In this document: positions 1 through 8,377 of the stretch, piece by piece
Layout: the number at the start of each line of letters is the position of its first letter
Position numbering within the stretch: position 1 is the first letter of the stretch
Translations under genes and position numbers: made by a program
Notes under the pieces: generated by a model
The model's database searches: none
What the model was told of the DNA's origin: nothing
What the model saw: only the letters and a program-made list of their open reading frames with translations
Assembly: GCA_035295745.1 (NCBI GenBank)
Contig: DATGIL010000080.1
Span: 62,001 to 126,000, forward strand
Direction: 5' to 3'
Length of the DNA: 64,000 nt
From: JAIQFL01 sp035295745
GTDB taxonomy: Bacteria; Acidobacteriota; Terriglobia; Bryobacterales; Bryobacteraceae

Positions 1-207
1 CAATGCAAGGTTGTGGGCCACTCGAAAGAGCCAGGCGCGTGGTTCGCGGATGGTTTCACCGCCGCTCATGGATTGAAAGAGCCGCAGAAAGCTATCCTGC
101 GTCAGTTCCTGGGCCTGGGCCGGAGAGATTCCGAATGTGAGCAAATATCGGTACACGCCTTCTCGCGCCTCCAGGTACAGTTGTCCGACGCGCTCCCGCG
201 GCTCCAT
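1..207 (-). CDS. ECF-type RNA polymerase sigma factor, 5' part only (runs off the window)
   Basis: The minus strand encodes the first 69 residues of a sigma-70 family protein. The start ATG at 207-205 is preceded by a GTAGGG ribosome-binding sequence and lies 15 bases after the stop of the gene at 223-819, so the two probably form an operon. The visible part is region 2: an ELTQDSFLRLFQ core-binding helix followed by EPRAWLFRVAHNLAL, the signature of the promoter -10 recognising helix in ECF sigma factors. Region 4 lies outside the window. Inference: with its neighbour, a small periplasmic protein, it may form an envelope-sensing regulatory unit; the target promoters cannot be judged here. 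Confidence 0.85.
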   Translation of the reverse strand, partial: MEPRERVGQLYLEAREGVYRYLLTFGISPAQAQELTQDSFLRLFQSMSGGETIREPRAWLFRVAHNLAL

Positions 208-222
208 CCCTACACCGGCGGC

Positions 223-819
223 TTACTGCCCGGGCGATGGCAGCGGCGGTACGACACCTCCGGGCAGGGTAATGGGGACGCCCGGAGTGAGCACTCCGAT
301 GATCCCGGTGGCGCAAGAGGAGACGGGGCTGAGGATCGAGATGGTTCCAGACTGAAACGAACTGGTAGGCAGCACCAGCAGATTTACGTTAACGGCTTCA
401 CAAGCGGTGGCTTGCAGTTGGAGCGCGGTGTTCAGATTCGACAACAACGTAGCCTGGGCCGGCGTGAGGATGGCCAGAGCCTCGGTGTGATACGGCTCGG
501 TCGTGGGCGCGAGCTGTTTTTCGAGATTCTGGATATCGATCAGGGTCTGTCCGACGGTGGTCGGATTGGGGTTGGCAGATGCGAGCATAGTCGCGAGGCT
601 CTGGTTCTTCTGTGCGATCTGCTGGTTCACCTGTTCAATCGCCGAGGCTTTTTGCTGGACGATGGCGGTCAGCGACGTGACCTGGGCGTCGGTGAGATTC
701 AGGTATTGTTTCAACGCTGTGATGGCTGGCGTGGGTATTGCCGGGGTAATTGGTAGCGCGGGCTGTGCCCACAACGGGACGGCGGCGAAGAATAATGCCA
801 GACTGTAAATGTGGCGCAT
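223..819 (-). CDS. Small periplasmic LTXXQ/Spy-like protein
   Basis: A 198-residue protein. I chose the ATG at 819 because GAGGAGG sits just upstream and because a typical signal peptide (MRHIYSLALFFAAVPLWAQ) then starts at residue 1; the longer frame to 870 has no such support. The mature part is mostly helical, with an YLNLTDAQVTSL segment and a later ILTPAQATLL segment. These are the two LTxxQ-like motifs seen in periplasmic Spy/CpxP-type and heavy-metal-sensor-like proteins. The C-terminus is Pro/Gly-rich and the protein has two cysteines. It is followed after 15 bases by an ECF sigma factor. A role in envelope stress sensing is inferred, not shown. Confidence 0.75.
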   Translation of the reverse strand: MRHIYSLALFFAAVPLWAQPALPITPAIPTPAITALKQYLNLTDAQVTSLTAIVQQKASAIEQVNQQIAQKNQSLATMLASANPNPTTVGQTLIDIQNLEKQLAPTTEPYHTEALAILTPAQATLLSNLNTALQLQATACEAVNVNLLVLPTSSFQSGTISILSPVSSCATGIIGVLTPGVPITLPGGVVPPLPSPGQ

Positions 820-938
820 GGAAATCCTCCTCTTTAGTATCGAAGAACTGGCGGACGATTGACCATCCATACCTCAAAGACAAGGTCTGACGTGATTTTC
901 CGACAGGCGCATCAAAGAATAGTGACGGGCGCAGCCGA

Positions 939-1376
939 ATGAAAATCTTTACCATCGGATTCACCAAAAAGTCCGCCCAGATGTTTTTCACGGCGCTGCA
1001 GAAGGCAGGTGTGAAGCGGCTTGTCGATGTCCGGCTGAATAACGTCTCCCAACTCGCGGGGTTTACCAAAAAGGACGATTTGCGATATTTCACGGGAGCG
1101 ATTTGTGGCATCGAATACCTGCACCTTCCCGTGTTGGCGCCGACGCCGGAGATTCTAGACGCGTTCAAGAAGCACAAGGGCGATTGGCGAGTGTACGAGA
1201 AGCAGTTTGGCAGGCTGATGCGGGATCGCCGGATTGAACACGCAGTGGATCGGGCGACGATGGAAGGCGCTTGCCTGTTATGCAGCGAGGAAACGCCGGA
1301 GCATTGTCACCGGCGGCTGGTGGCCGAGTATCTACAGGAGCAGTGGGGAGACGTCGAGATCGAGCACCTGGGGTGA
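939..1376 (+). CDS. DUF488 family protein
   Basis: A 145-residue cytosolic protein. It opens with TIGFTKKS and a VDVRLNN strand-loop, and near the C-terminus carries CLLCSEETPEHCHRRLVAEYL, the CxxC-E-x-P-x-x-CHR block that defines DUF488. The family has no established biochemical function; the conserved Cys/His cluster looks like a metal or nucleotide site. Length is normal for the short DUF488 subgroup. The gene stands alone between two minus-strand genes, with a fragment of the interspersed repeat just downstream. Confidence 0.85.
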   Translation: MKIFTIGFTKKSAQMFFTALQKAGVKRLVDVRLNNVSQLAGFTKKDDLRYFTGAICGIEYLHLPVLAPTPEILDAFKKHKGDWRVYEKQFGRLMRDRRIEHAVDRATMEGACLLCSEETPEHCHRRLVAEYLQEQWGDVEIEHLG

Positions 1377-1392
1377 AATGCTGTCTGCAAAC

Positions 1393-1455
1393 CACTCCCT
1401 CACGGTCTTGGCAGGTTGCCGCCGGGATGCGAGCTGCCCGCTAGCAAGCAGTCTT
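1393..1455 (+). repeat. Fragment of the interspersed MITE-like repeat (copy E)
   Basis: The stretch CACTCCCTCACGGTC followed by a TGGC-rich arm and GCAAGCAGTCTT resembles the centre of the repeat at 10876-11196 (CACTCCCTCACGGTCGTGGC ... GCAAGCGATCTT). The terminal AGTAC sequences are missing, so this is a decayed internal piece. It occupies most of the gap between two convergent genes. Confidence 0.45.
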
Positions 1456-1481
1456 TTGATCCGAACCTTGCGGTCGAGACA

Positions 1482-2144
1482 CTAATAGTCCACGCCGAAG
1501 CAATACGTCTCGTTGGAGTTCATCGGACTGATTGCGTATTCGCCTGGGTAGAGACCTCGCCCCGGGGTGATCTCGTACAACGTGTCGCTCACACGATTGA
1601 TGGTCACCGGAAGACCCGGCGGAGTCCCGCCCATGGTCACCTGCGTTTGCCGGTAGCCCATTCTCGGTTCCAGGCGAAAGAGCTGGAACTGGCGAGGATC
1701 CATACCCGAGGTCAATCGCACGACGAAGACGATCCGGTCGGAGTGCCGCACCCGAACGGGCGAACGCTGGCCTTGCACGCGATAAACGGTTCCCCCGCCG
1801 CCCATCCCGTACATTCCGCCGCTGCGGGCCATCATGCTGATCTGCCGTTCGAGGGGAATGTATCCGTTGGCGCCGCGCAGAAACGGAGCGCCAGCGATAT
1901 CGGGGCCAACATCTATGGGTGGGTCGGTAATGGCGGAGGGTCCGCCGATGGAGCCGAAGATGATCTCGGCCACGTCGGTACGCGCATACTGCACGATATC
2001 CTGGTCGTTCACTGAGAAGCGAACGACGTCGGCGGTACCGCCCAGGAAGCTTCCCTCTACCCTGGATCCATTACGCAGGCGCAGGGTATCCGCGTGGCTC
2101 CACGATGCGAGAACCACGGCAATGACTATGAGTCGCCCGAACAT
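1482..2144 (-). CDS. Secreted hypothetical protein with N-terminal small beta-domain
   Basis: A 220-residue protein with a short signal peptide (MFGRLIVIAVVLASWSHA). The mature N-terminus reads DTLRLRNGSRVEGSFLGG and continues through VVRFSV and ARTDVAEIIFG. This is the strand pattern of the small beta-barrel often seen in acidobacterial secreted proteins of unknown function. The middle is Gly/Met-rich (RSGGMYGMGGGGTVY). The last third (ITPGRGLYPGEYAIS) resembles a beta-sandwich edge. It begins 25 bases after the four-gene exporter/sigma operon and may be its last member. I do not recognise a function. Confidence 0.7.
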   Translation of the reverse strand: MFGRLIVIAVVLASWSHADTLRLRNGSRVEGSFLGGTADVVRFSVNDQDIVQYARTDVAEIIFGSIGGPSAITDPPIDVGPDIAGAPFLRGANGYIPLERQISMMARSGGMYGMGGGGTVYRVQGQRSPVRVRHSDRIVFVVRLTSGMDPRQFQLFRLEPRMGYRQTQVTMGGTPPGLPVTINRVSDTLYEITPGRGLYPGEYAISPMNSNETYCFGVDY

Positions 2145-2169
2145 AGCTACTTCACTCCCGTTGTTATCC

Positions 2170-2763
2170 TCATTGTCCCACTGGCGGACGCCCCACGGAC
2201 GACTGGAGCTTCAGCAGGTACGCAAGCTCAGAACGTTTCTTGCGGCGGTACGACACCATGCCGGCGACAAACACCACCGTGGCCATACCCACCGCAATGG
2301 ACGTGAAAGACGTCAGGAACGTTTCCAGGCCCAGGGGGCCGTCCTGCAGTTTGCGGTGATAAATCCACGAAAGGTTGAACACCATCTCACAAACATAGAG
2401 GACCAGTCCAAAGGTCGATGACACCAGTGCCGCCCGGCTCCGCTGAATCGAGAGTTCGAGAAATGCCGCCGTGTTGAGCGCTTCGGGAGCCCAGCATCCC
2501 CGACGATTGTAGAATGCGAAGGTCCAGGCCGCCACAATGAAGATCCATACGGCGATGGCGAGCCACACGAGATCAGTCTCGCGATCCAGGATCGCCCAGG
2601 CGATAGCGCCTCCGCCGATGACGACGGTCACCAGGACTTCGAGCGCCAACATGATTCGCATGAAGCGCGTCTGGCGACGCACCTTCGCTTCCAAATCGGG
2701 GAGGACGGGTGATTCGACCTGCCACTCCTGCCGCCAACCATCCAGTTCAGTATCCACACTCAT
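2170..2763 (-). CDS. Four-helix inner-membrane protein, possible anti-sigma partner
   Basis: A 197-residue protein. The start at 2763 is set by the overlap ATGA with the stop of the sigma gene; a much longer upstream frame exists only as a shadow of that gene. The N-terminal ~45 residues are hydrophilic (TELDGWRQEWQ ... LEAKVRRQTRF). Four hydrophobic spans follow: MRIMLALEVLVTVVIGG, LVWLAIAVWIFIVAAW, STFGLVLYVCEMVFNLSW and SIAVGMATVVFVAGMVSY. A short basic tail (YRRKKRSE) ends it. Translational coupling directly behind an ECF sigma factor and a cytosolic N-terminal tail suggest an anti-sigma role, but no known anti-sigma domain or zinc motif is visible. Confidence 0.75.
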   Translation of the reverse strand: MSVDTELDGWRQEWQVESPVLPDLEAKVRRQTRFMRIMLALEVLVTVVIGGGAIAWAILDRETDLVWLAIAVWIFIVAAWTFAFYNRRGCWAPEALNTAAFLELSIQRSRAALVSSTFGLVLYVCEMVFNLSWIYHRKLQDGPLGLETFLTSFTSIAVGMATVVFVAGMVSYRRKKRSELAYLLKLQSSVGRPPVGQ

Positions 2764-3302
2764 TTCGTCATCATCCTGCGCAACATCTGGCGGGCCCGAT
2801 TGAGACGGACGCCGACGTTGCTTTCCGATATACCCATGACCTCCGCGATCTCGCCATACTCCAGCCCTTCGAGCATCAAAACCACTACCTGACGATAGAG
2901 AAGGGGAAGCGCGCGCACCGCGTCCGCCAGCCGTTTTCCGCCCTCCTCCCGAACCAGAAAGGTCTCCGGGTCGGGCGAAGGATCCTTGATTTCGAGATCG
3001 TCGTCCGCCCGTTCGGCCCGCGGGGCGTTCCGCGTGAGATACGCGATCGCCCGATTGTGTGCGATGCGAAATAGGAACGTTCGTTCGGAACACTCGCCGC
3101 GGAAGGAGGGCAGCGATTGCCAGAGGGCGATCGCAATCTCTTGCAGGAGGTCGTCCCGGTCGCTTGCCGAACGCACGTGGCTTCCGGCCAGCCTTCCCAA
3201 CGCCGCACCATTATCGTGAAGCAAGCGCTGCCACTGCTGCTCGCGCGGATCAGCGGACGCCTTCACCTCGCCTGACAACCGATTAACCGCCGTAAACGAC
3301 AT
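2760..3302 (-). CDS. ECF-type RNA polymerase sigma factor
   Basis: A 180-residue sigma factor with the two usual domains. Region 2 spans roughly residues 48-90 (DRDDLLQEIAIALWQSLPSF ... RTFLFRIAHNRAIAYL). Region 4 spans roughly 130-176 (LPLLYRQVVVLML, then YGEIAEVMGISESNVGVRLNRARQ, a clear helix-turn-helix). The start at 3302 overlaps the last 20 bases of the ABC permease gene, and its stop overlaps the start of the membrane protein gene. A sigma factor embedded in an exporter operon suggests that it controls the operon or a linked stress regulon; this is inference. Confidence 0.93.
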   Translation of the reverse strand: MSFTAVNRLSGEVKASADPREQQWQRLLHDNGAALGRLAGSHVRSASDRDDLLQEIAIALWQSLPSFRGECSERTFLFRIAHNRAIAYLTRNAPRAERADDDLEIKDPSPDPETFLVREEGGKRLADAVRALPLLYRQVVVLMLEGLEYGEIAEVMGISESNVGVRLNRARQMLRRMMTK

Positions 3303-4059
3303 CGTCCCGTTCCAACAGCCTGGCCGCCACGCACAACGAGAGAGCAGCCAGCAGAGCCGTCACGACGCCGGACGCGATCGTGGGAAGTATCGAGATCCCG
3401 GTTCCACGCCACCAATGTTCCACCTGCCATTGTTGCGCAATGAGCGGAGCGATGCGGCCCCAGCCTGCGGCCAATTTGGGAAAGAAAACGGTGAACATGC
3501 CGAGCGTAGTGGGCACGAACACCAGCATCGAGAGGTATGTGTGTGCCTCTTTCAGAGTGCGGCACACCGTGGAGATTGCGAGTTCCACCGCGGCCGCCAG
3601 CAGAGCCAGCGGAATCAATCCGGCCGCCCAAAGCAGGACGGAATTCGCGGCGTTCGCCGGCGCGGGAAAGTGGGCTCTCAGGGCGAGCCAGAAAGCAACG
3701 ACATTGAGCACCAGCGACGCGGTGGAGAAGCAGCAGATGGCGGCCCATTTGCCGAGGATCACGTGGCGCCTGGCGCCGGCGGTCAACAACAGCGGCAAGA
3801 GGGACTGCCGCTCGCGCTCGCCGGCCAGAATATCCATGGCGACATTCATGCCGCCGGAAAATGCCGACACGAGAACGAAGACCGACATCATGCCGACGAG
3901 CACGGAATCTGCCCCATCCTTGCCATTCATGGTGGTGGAGACCATGAAAACGATCCCCGGCCCCATGAGGCAGTAAAGAAGCGTAGAGATGATGGAACGC
4001 GAGTCCCGCAGCGCGTCCGTGAGTTCTTTCCTGGCTATGATTAGCGCCTGGTTCAGCAT
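3283..4059 (-). CDS. ABC-2 type exporter permease, NatB-like
   Basis: A 258-residue integral membrane protein. The start at 4059 (MLNQALIIARKELTDALRD) gives the typical cytosolic amphipathic N-terminus of ABC-2 permeases (xxKELxDxxRD) and overlaps the ATPase gene by 7 bases; the longer upstream frame is a shadow. About six transmembrane spans follow, with an ILAGERERQSLLPLLLT coupling-helix segment after the second, as in NatB and related exporters. It forms a two-component exporter with the ATPase. The substrate (Na+ in characterised NatAB, otherwise drugs or peptides) cannot be read from the sequence. Confidence 0.88.
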   Translation of the reverse strand: MLNQALIIARKELTDALRDSRSIISTLLYCLMGPGIVFMVSTTMNGKDGADSVLVGMMSVFVLVSAFSGGMNVAMDILAGERERQSLLPLLLTAGARRHVILGKWAAICCFSTASLVLNVVAFWLALRAHFPAPANAANSVLLWAAGLIPLALLAAAVELAISTVCRTLKEAHTYLSMLVFVPTTLGMFTVFFPKLAAGWGRIAPLIAQQWQVEHWWRGTGISILPTIASGVVTALLAALSLCVAARLLERDDVVYGG

Positions 4060-4787
4060 GCAATGGCCTCCTTGGGGACGGTGAGTTGGACGAATGCTTC
4101 TTCGAGATTCGAGCTTCGAGTGCGGAGACAGAGTTCGTCCGCTGTTCCCTGCGCCGCGACAGTGCCCTGCGCGATGACCACGACGTTGTCGCAAAGGGCC
4201 CGCACTTCCTCGAGCACGTGGCTGGAGAAGATCACGCAGATACCCTCATCTCGCATGCGTTGGAGCAAGCCGCGCAACCCGCGGACGGTGGGCACATCGA
4301 GTCCATTGGTCGGTTCATCGAGCAGCAAATTACGCGGCGAATGGATGATGGCGCGGCCGAGCGCGACCTTCATCCGCTCTCCCTGTGAGAAGCCGGTCGT
4401 CCGCCGATCCGCGAGCGCGCCGAGCCCTAGAATGTCAAGCACCTCGTCAATTCGATGGCGAAGACGCGTGTCGGGAATGCCGCGCATGCGGCCGAAATAT
4501 GCCAGATTCTCGCGCGTGGTGAGGCGCGGATAGAGTCCCATGTGATCGAGCAGAGCACCCAGTCTTTGCTGCGCTTGCAAAGGATTTTGAGAAAGGGAGA
4601 GACCATCGATACGGATCTGGCCGCCGTGTGGTTGGAGAGCGCCGGAGATCATCCGCAGGGTTGTGGTTTTGCCGGCGCCGTTGGATCCCAGTAGTCCGGT
4701 GATCGCTCCATCGGGAGCGCGGAAGGACAGGTCTCGAACGGCGGCGACGCCTCGAAATTCTTTTCGTAGATGTTCGACTTCGATCAT
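4053..4787 (-). CDS. ABC transporter ATP-binding protein, NatA-like
   Basis: A 244-residue ATPase, the first gene of the minus-strand operon. Walker A is GSNGAGKT at residues 34-41, the signature is FSQGE at 133-137, Walker B is LLLDEP at 154-159, and the switch histidine is H190 in FSSHVLEE. The C-terminal SSNLEEAFVQLT segment is typical of ABC-2 exporter ATPases (NatA, CcmA-like). It should power the permease encoded immediately downstream. Start chosen at the ATG at 4787, the usual N-terminus MIEVEHLRK. Confidence 0.93.
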   Translation of the reverse strand: MIEVEHLRKEFRGVAAVRDLSFRAPDGAITGLLGSNGAGKTTTLRMISGALQPHGGQIRIDGLSLSQNPLQAQQRLGALLDHMGLYPRLTTRENLAYFGRMRGIPDTRLRHRIDEVLDILGLGALADRRTTGFSQGERMKVALGRAIIHSPRNLLLDEPTNGLDVPTVRGLRGLLQRMRDEGICVIFSSHVLEEVRALCDNVVVIAQGTVAAQGTADELCLRTRSSNLEEAFVQLTVPKEAIAC

Positions 4788-4922
4788 ATCGGCAGGAGCC
4801 TTCTATTCATGTAGTCCACTGCCGGCCGGGTTTCTTACAAAAAAGTTATGGTGGATGCTGGTCTACCTGAATCGCGATGCCCCGAGGATGGCCCGAATTC
4901 GCGTGTGCTAGCCTGACATCTT

Positions 4923-7900
4923 ATGAAGCTTCCCGCCGCGCTGTTGTTGGTCCCCCTTGCGTCTGCGCTGGCCCAGGTGCCCACGCCCGAGTCCGTGCTC
5001 GGACACAAGCCGGGTGACGACTTCTTTCTCGCGAGCTACGATGAGTCACTCGGATATTTCCAGAAGCTCGCGCAGGCTACGAACAAGCTGAAGCTGGTAC
5101 GCGTCGGGAAGACCACCCAGGGACGCGATTGGTACATCGCGGTCATCTCGGCCCCTGGGAATCTTTCGCAGCTCGACAAGCACAAAGAGACAGCGAAGAA
5201 GCTGGCGCTGGTCAAAGGACTTACCGACGCCCAAGCCCACGAACTCGCGCGCAACGGCAAGGTGATTGTGCACATCGATGGCGGCCTGCATGCCACCGAG
5301 GTTGCGCCCGCGCAGCACGCGATTCAGCTCGCGTACAATCTGGTCACCGCCAACGACCCGGCCACTACGGCGATCCTCGACAACGTGATCCTGTTGCTCT
5401 GGTTTTCGATCAATCCGGACGGCCAGAACATGGTGGCGCACTGGTACAAGAGCAATCTCGGCTCGCAGTACGAGGTCAGCAATCTGCCGGGGCTGTACCA
5501 GGAGTACATCGGGCACGACAACAACCGCGACGGGTACATGAACAACATGATCGAGTCGCAGGTGATTACGCGCACCGAGCTGGAGTATTATCCGCAGGTC
5601 TTCTATAACCAGCACCAGACGGCTCCGTTCCCGGCGCGCATCTGGATTCCGCCGTTCGGCGACCCGGTCTCGTTGAATCCCCATCCGCTGATGTACCGTT
5701 GGGTGAACGTCTTCGGCGCCGCAATGGCGGCATGGCTGGATGAGCACGACATGCCCGGCGCCATGCACCGCGGGCGCTTTGACGACTGGTATCCGGGATT
5801 CGTAGACCACGTCAACAACTTCCGCAATACGGTTTCGTTCCTCACTGAGACGGCGCTCTATCGGTACGCGACGCCGCACTTCTACACCACCGACGACTTT
5901 CCGCGCGACAAGCAGGATCTGCGCACCGAGGTATTCTACTCGAGTCCATGGACGGGCGGATGGTGGCGCCTGGGAGACGCCGTGCGATACAACATTGGTG
6001 CGTCGATGGCGGTGTTGGATACCGCGGCCAAGAATCGGGAAGAGCTGCTCTTCGACCGCTACCGAGCGGGCCGCGATGTGATCGCACATTTCACCAAGGA
6101 CCCCCCATACGCCTACATCATTCCGCGCGAACAGCGCGATCGTCCGACGGCGGCCACGCTGGTGGAGAAGCTGCTGATCGACGGGATCGAAGTGCATCAG
6201 GCCACGCGGGAGTTCGCCGCCAATCGTGCGACTTATAAGGAAGGGGATTGGGTGGTGTTGATGGACCAGCCCTTCGCCGCGCTGGTGAAGGAGCTGTTCG
6301 ATGTGCAGAAGTATCCGGAACTGCCGCATCCACCGGCGATCGGTGCGCAGCCGGCGGGTGGACGAGGCGGAGCGGGTGGCGGTGGCGGTGCGGCGGAAGG
6401 TACTGGACCGGCAGCCGCGGCTGGAGCCGCCACTGAAGCGCCGGCGGCTGGCGGAGGTGGCGCCGCGCCTGCGGGGGGTGGCGCCGCGGGTCGTGGTGGC
6501 GCGGCTGGTCGAGGAGGTGGGGGCGGCGGTGCCGGTGGCCGTGGAGGTGCCGGTGGCGGTGCGGCCGGAGCGGCTGCGGGAGCTCCGGCAGCACCTGCAC
6601 AACTGCCCTACGATGTGACCGGCTGGACTCTGCCGATGCAGATGGGCGTGGAAGTGGTCGCCGTGGCAGAACCGGTAGACAGTGCCACGCGCCAAATGCT
6701 GCGCAAGGTCGAACGCGTCGATCCGATCCAGGGAAAGGTCGAAGGATCCGGCCCGGTCTTCGCGTTCTCCCATAATTCCAACGCCGCTCTTCGCGCAGTA
6801 AACGAGATCCTGGCGGACGGCGGTACGGTGAACTTCGCGAAGTCCGAGGGCACGATTTACGCCAAAGGAAACGTGGCGTCGCTGTTGCAGAAGAATGGCG
6901 TGAATGCGGCGTCCCAGAAGGACGTGCCTGAGGGTGCGTGGCCCGTGAAAGCGCCGCGGATCGCCATCTACGAATCCTGGTCGGGCAATATCGACGAGGG
7001 ATGGACCCGCTGGATCTTCGAGCAGTTCCACTTTACATTCACCAAACTGCACAATGCCGACATCCAGTCGGGCCACCTGCGAGATCAGTTCGACGCCATT
7101 GTGTTCGCTGAAGCGGGAACACGCCAGATCGTGGACGGCATGCGTGCCGGGACGGTTCCGGGGCAATACGCCGGCGGAATCGGCGAAGACGGCACACAGG
7201 CGCTGCGCGACTTCGTGACCGCCGGTGGAACGTTGGTCGCGTTAGGGAATGCCAGCATGTTTGCGATCGATGAGTTCAATCTGCCGGTGACGAATGTAGT
7301 CGCGAATCTCCGGCAGGATCAGTTCTTCTGCTCGGGATCGCTCTTGCGGGTGGAGATCCGGGAGCCCAACCATCCCGTAGTGGCGGGACTGCCGGCCACG
7401 CTGCCGGTGATGTTCGAGCGCAATCCGGTTTTCGATACCCGCACCGGCTTCCGCGGTAAGGTATTGGCCGGGTACAACAAGGATCGCAATCCCTTGATGA
7501 GTGGCTTCCTGTTGGGCGCGGATTTGATCGAAGGCAAAGCGGCGGCGCTGGACGTGAATTACGGACAAGGTCACATCATTCTGCTCGGATTCCGGCCCCA
7601 ATGGCGCGGGCAATCGCATGGCACCTACAAATTCCTATTCAATGCGCTGTATTACGGTCCAGGCATGGCGCCTGAGGCGCCCGAGGGAACGGGCCGGCGC
7701 GGCGGTGGCAATCCGCAATTGACCGCGTGGCGCCGGGAAGCGGAATCGGTCAAGGGCGAGCTCACCAGGCTGTTGGATGCCAATCGCGCATACTTCACCG
7801 CGCGCGGCCCGAGCGCCGCGGACCGTGGGAAGCAACTAGAGACGGCGTTGGATGCATTCCAGCGAGATCGGTTGCCGCTGCTGGACGATCTGCGCGCGCA

Positions 7901-8045
7901 GGTGGAAGACGCCGCGGCGGCGCGCAGTGAGGCCGCATTTTCGGCACAATTGAAGAAGTTCGCAGTAGATCTGCGCACTAAGGACTTCAGTACGGCGAAG
8001 TTGGAAGATTTGCTGGATCAATACAAACTGGCGGTGCTGCCGTGA
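4923..8045 (+). CDS. Secreted M14-family zinc carboxypeptidase-like protein with Gly/Ala-rich insert
   Basis: A 1040-residue exported protein with signal peptide MKLPAALLLVPLASALAQ. The M14 zinc site is visible: HATE (H123, E126), H231 in YNQHQT, and a likely catalytic glutamate E309 in LTETALYRY. The large C-terminal half (PYDVTGW ... FEQFHFTFTKLHNADI ... GFRPQWRGQSHGTYKF) is shared with the next gene and resembles a glutamine-amidotransferase-like accessory fold. Residues about 472-559 are an almost pure Gly/Ala/Arg/Pro linker, and about 110 helical residues are added at the end; neither occurs in the paralogue. Substrate unknown; a peptidase or esterase acting on exogenous polymer is likely. 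Confidence 0.9.
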   Translation: MKLPAALLLVPLASALAQVPTPESVLGHKPGDDFFLASYDESLGYFQKLAQATNKLKLVRVGKTTQGRDWYIAVISAPGNLSQLDKHKETAKKLALVKGLTDAQAHELARNGKVIVHIDGGLHATEVAPAQHAIQLAYNLVTANDPATTAILDNVILLLWFSINPDGQNMVAHWYKSNLGSQYEVSNLPGLYQEYIGHDNNRDGYMNNMIESQVITRTELEYYPQVFYNQHQTAPFPARIWIPPFGDPVSLNPHPLMYRWVNVFGAAMAAWLDEHDMPGAMHRGRFDDWYPGFVDHVNNFRNTVSFLTETALYRYATPHFYTTDDFPRDKQDLRTEVFYSSPWTGGWWRLGDAVRYNIGASMAVLDTAAKNREELLFDRYRAGRDVIAHFTKDPPYAYIIPREQRDRPTAATLVEKLLIDGIEVHQATREFAANRATYKEGDWVVLMDQPFAALVKELFDVQKYPELPHPPAIGAQPAGGRGGAGGGGGAAEGTGPAAAAGAATEAPAAGGGGAAPAGGGAAGRGGAAGRGGGGGGAGGRGGAGGGAAGAAAGAPAAPAQLPYDVTGWTLPMQMGVEVVAVAEPVDSATRQMLRKVERVDPIQGKVEGSGPVFAFSHNSNAALRAVNEILADGGTVNFAKSEGTIYAKGNVASLLQKNGVNAASQKDVPEGAWPVKAPRIAIYESWSGNIDEGWTRWIFEQFHFTFTKLHNADIQSGHLRDQFDAIVFAEAGTRQIVDGMRAGTVPGQYAGGIGEDGTQALRDFVTAGGTLVALGNASMFAIDEFNLPVTNVVANLRQDQFFCSGSLLRVEIREPNHPVVAGLPATLPVMFERNPVFDTRTGFRGKVLAGYNKDRNPLMSGFLLGADLIEGKAAALDVNYGQGHIILLGFRPQWRGQSHGTYKFLFNALYYGPGMAPEAPEGTGRRGGGNPQLTAWRREAESVKGELTRLLDANRAYFTARGPSAADRGKQLETALDAFQRDRLPLLDDLRAQVEDAAAARSEAAFSAQLKKFAVDLRTKDFSTAKLEDLLDQYKLAVLP
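6340..6600 (+). repeat. Low-complexity Gly/Ala/Arg coding repeat inside the M14 peptidase
   Basis: About 260 bases of GGC/GCG/GGT-rich sequence, encoding runs such as GGAGGRGGAGGG and APAAGGGGAAPAGGG. It lies between the catalytic domain and the PYDVTGW-start of the C-terminal half. The paralogue downstream passes from YPALTQR directly to PYDVTGW, so this is an insertion by slippage or expansion within one copy. Confidence 0.85.
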
Positions 8046-8377
8046 AGAAGGGTTTTTCCGTGGATGCTCGCAACGTGGCGCAGACACTCATGTCTGCCGT
8101 CTCGACACTCCTGTCGAGACTTTTCGGGTGTCCACCAAACAGGACGCCATTCGCGGGATCTCTTGAGGTCGCAATGCCGTGGCTGCCCGAAAAGCGTGGA
8201 GAGGAATCTCGTGCCCGCAAAGAGGGGCGCGGCAGACAGGCGTGTTCTTTGGCCGCTACGCCGCAGTGCTTGTCAACGATAGGGGCACGCTCGGCCGGCA
8301 CACGGGCTCGATCGCAGCGACGCACTGCTGCCACCAATCCCCAACCCCCAACCCCCGCGCCCCTGTTTCGAGCGGGT
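8042..8377 (+). repeat. Repeat-derived segment with two hairpins (copy 1), read as an N-terminal extension
   Basis: This stretch is open in the frame of the second peptidase but does not look like protein-coding DNA. It holds CAGACA-CTCA-TGTCTG (8081-8096) and GTCTCGACA-CTCC-TGTCGAGAC (8099-8120). The block from GTGGCGCA through both hairpins to a GTCCAC box recurs at about 35140-35202. The end is a C-rich run (8337-8365) similar to that at 30880-30916. The GTG at 8042 overlaps the stop of the previous gene (GTGA), so a coupled start may once have been here before the repeat was acquired. Confidence 0.65.

Noticed and set aside
2170..3093. An extended 307-residue version of the four-helix membrane protein
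   Set aside because: The added N-terminus is the sigma factor gene read in another frame; the ATGA overlap at 2763 is a better start.
5046..7166. A 706-residue frame antisense to the first M14 peptidase
   Set aside because: It is a by-product of GC-rich codon bias; the plus-strand frame has a signal peptide and zinc motifs, the antisense frame has no domain.
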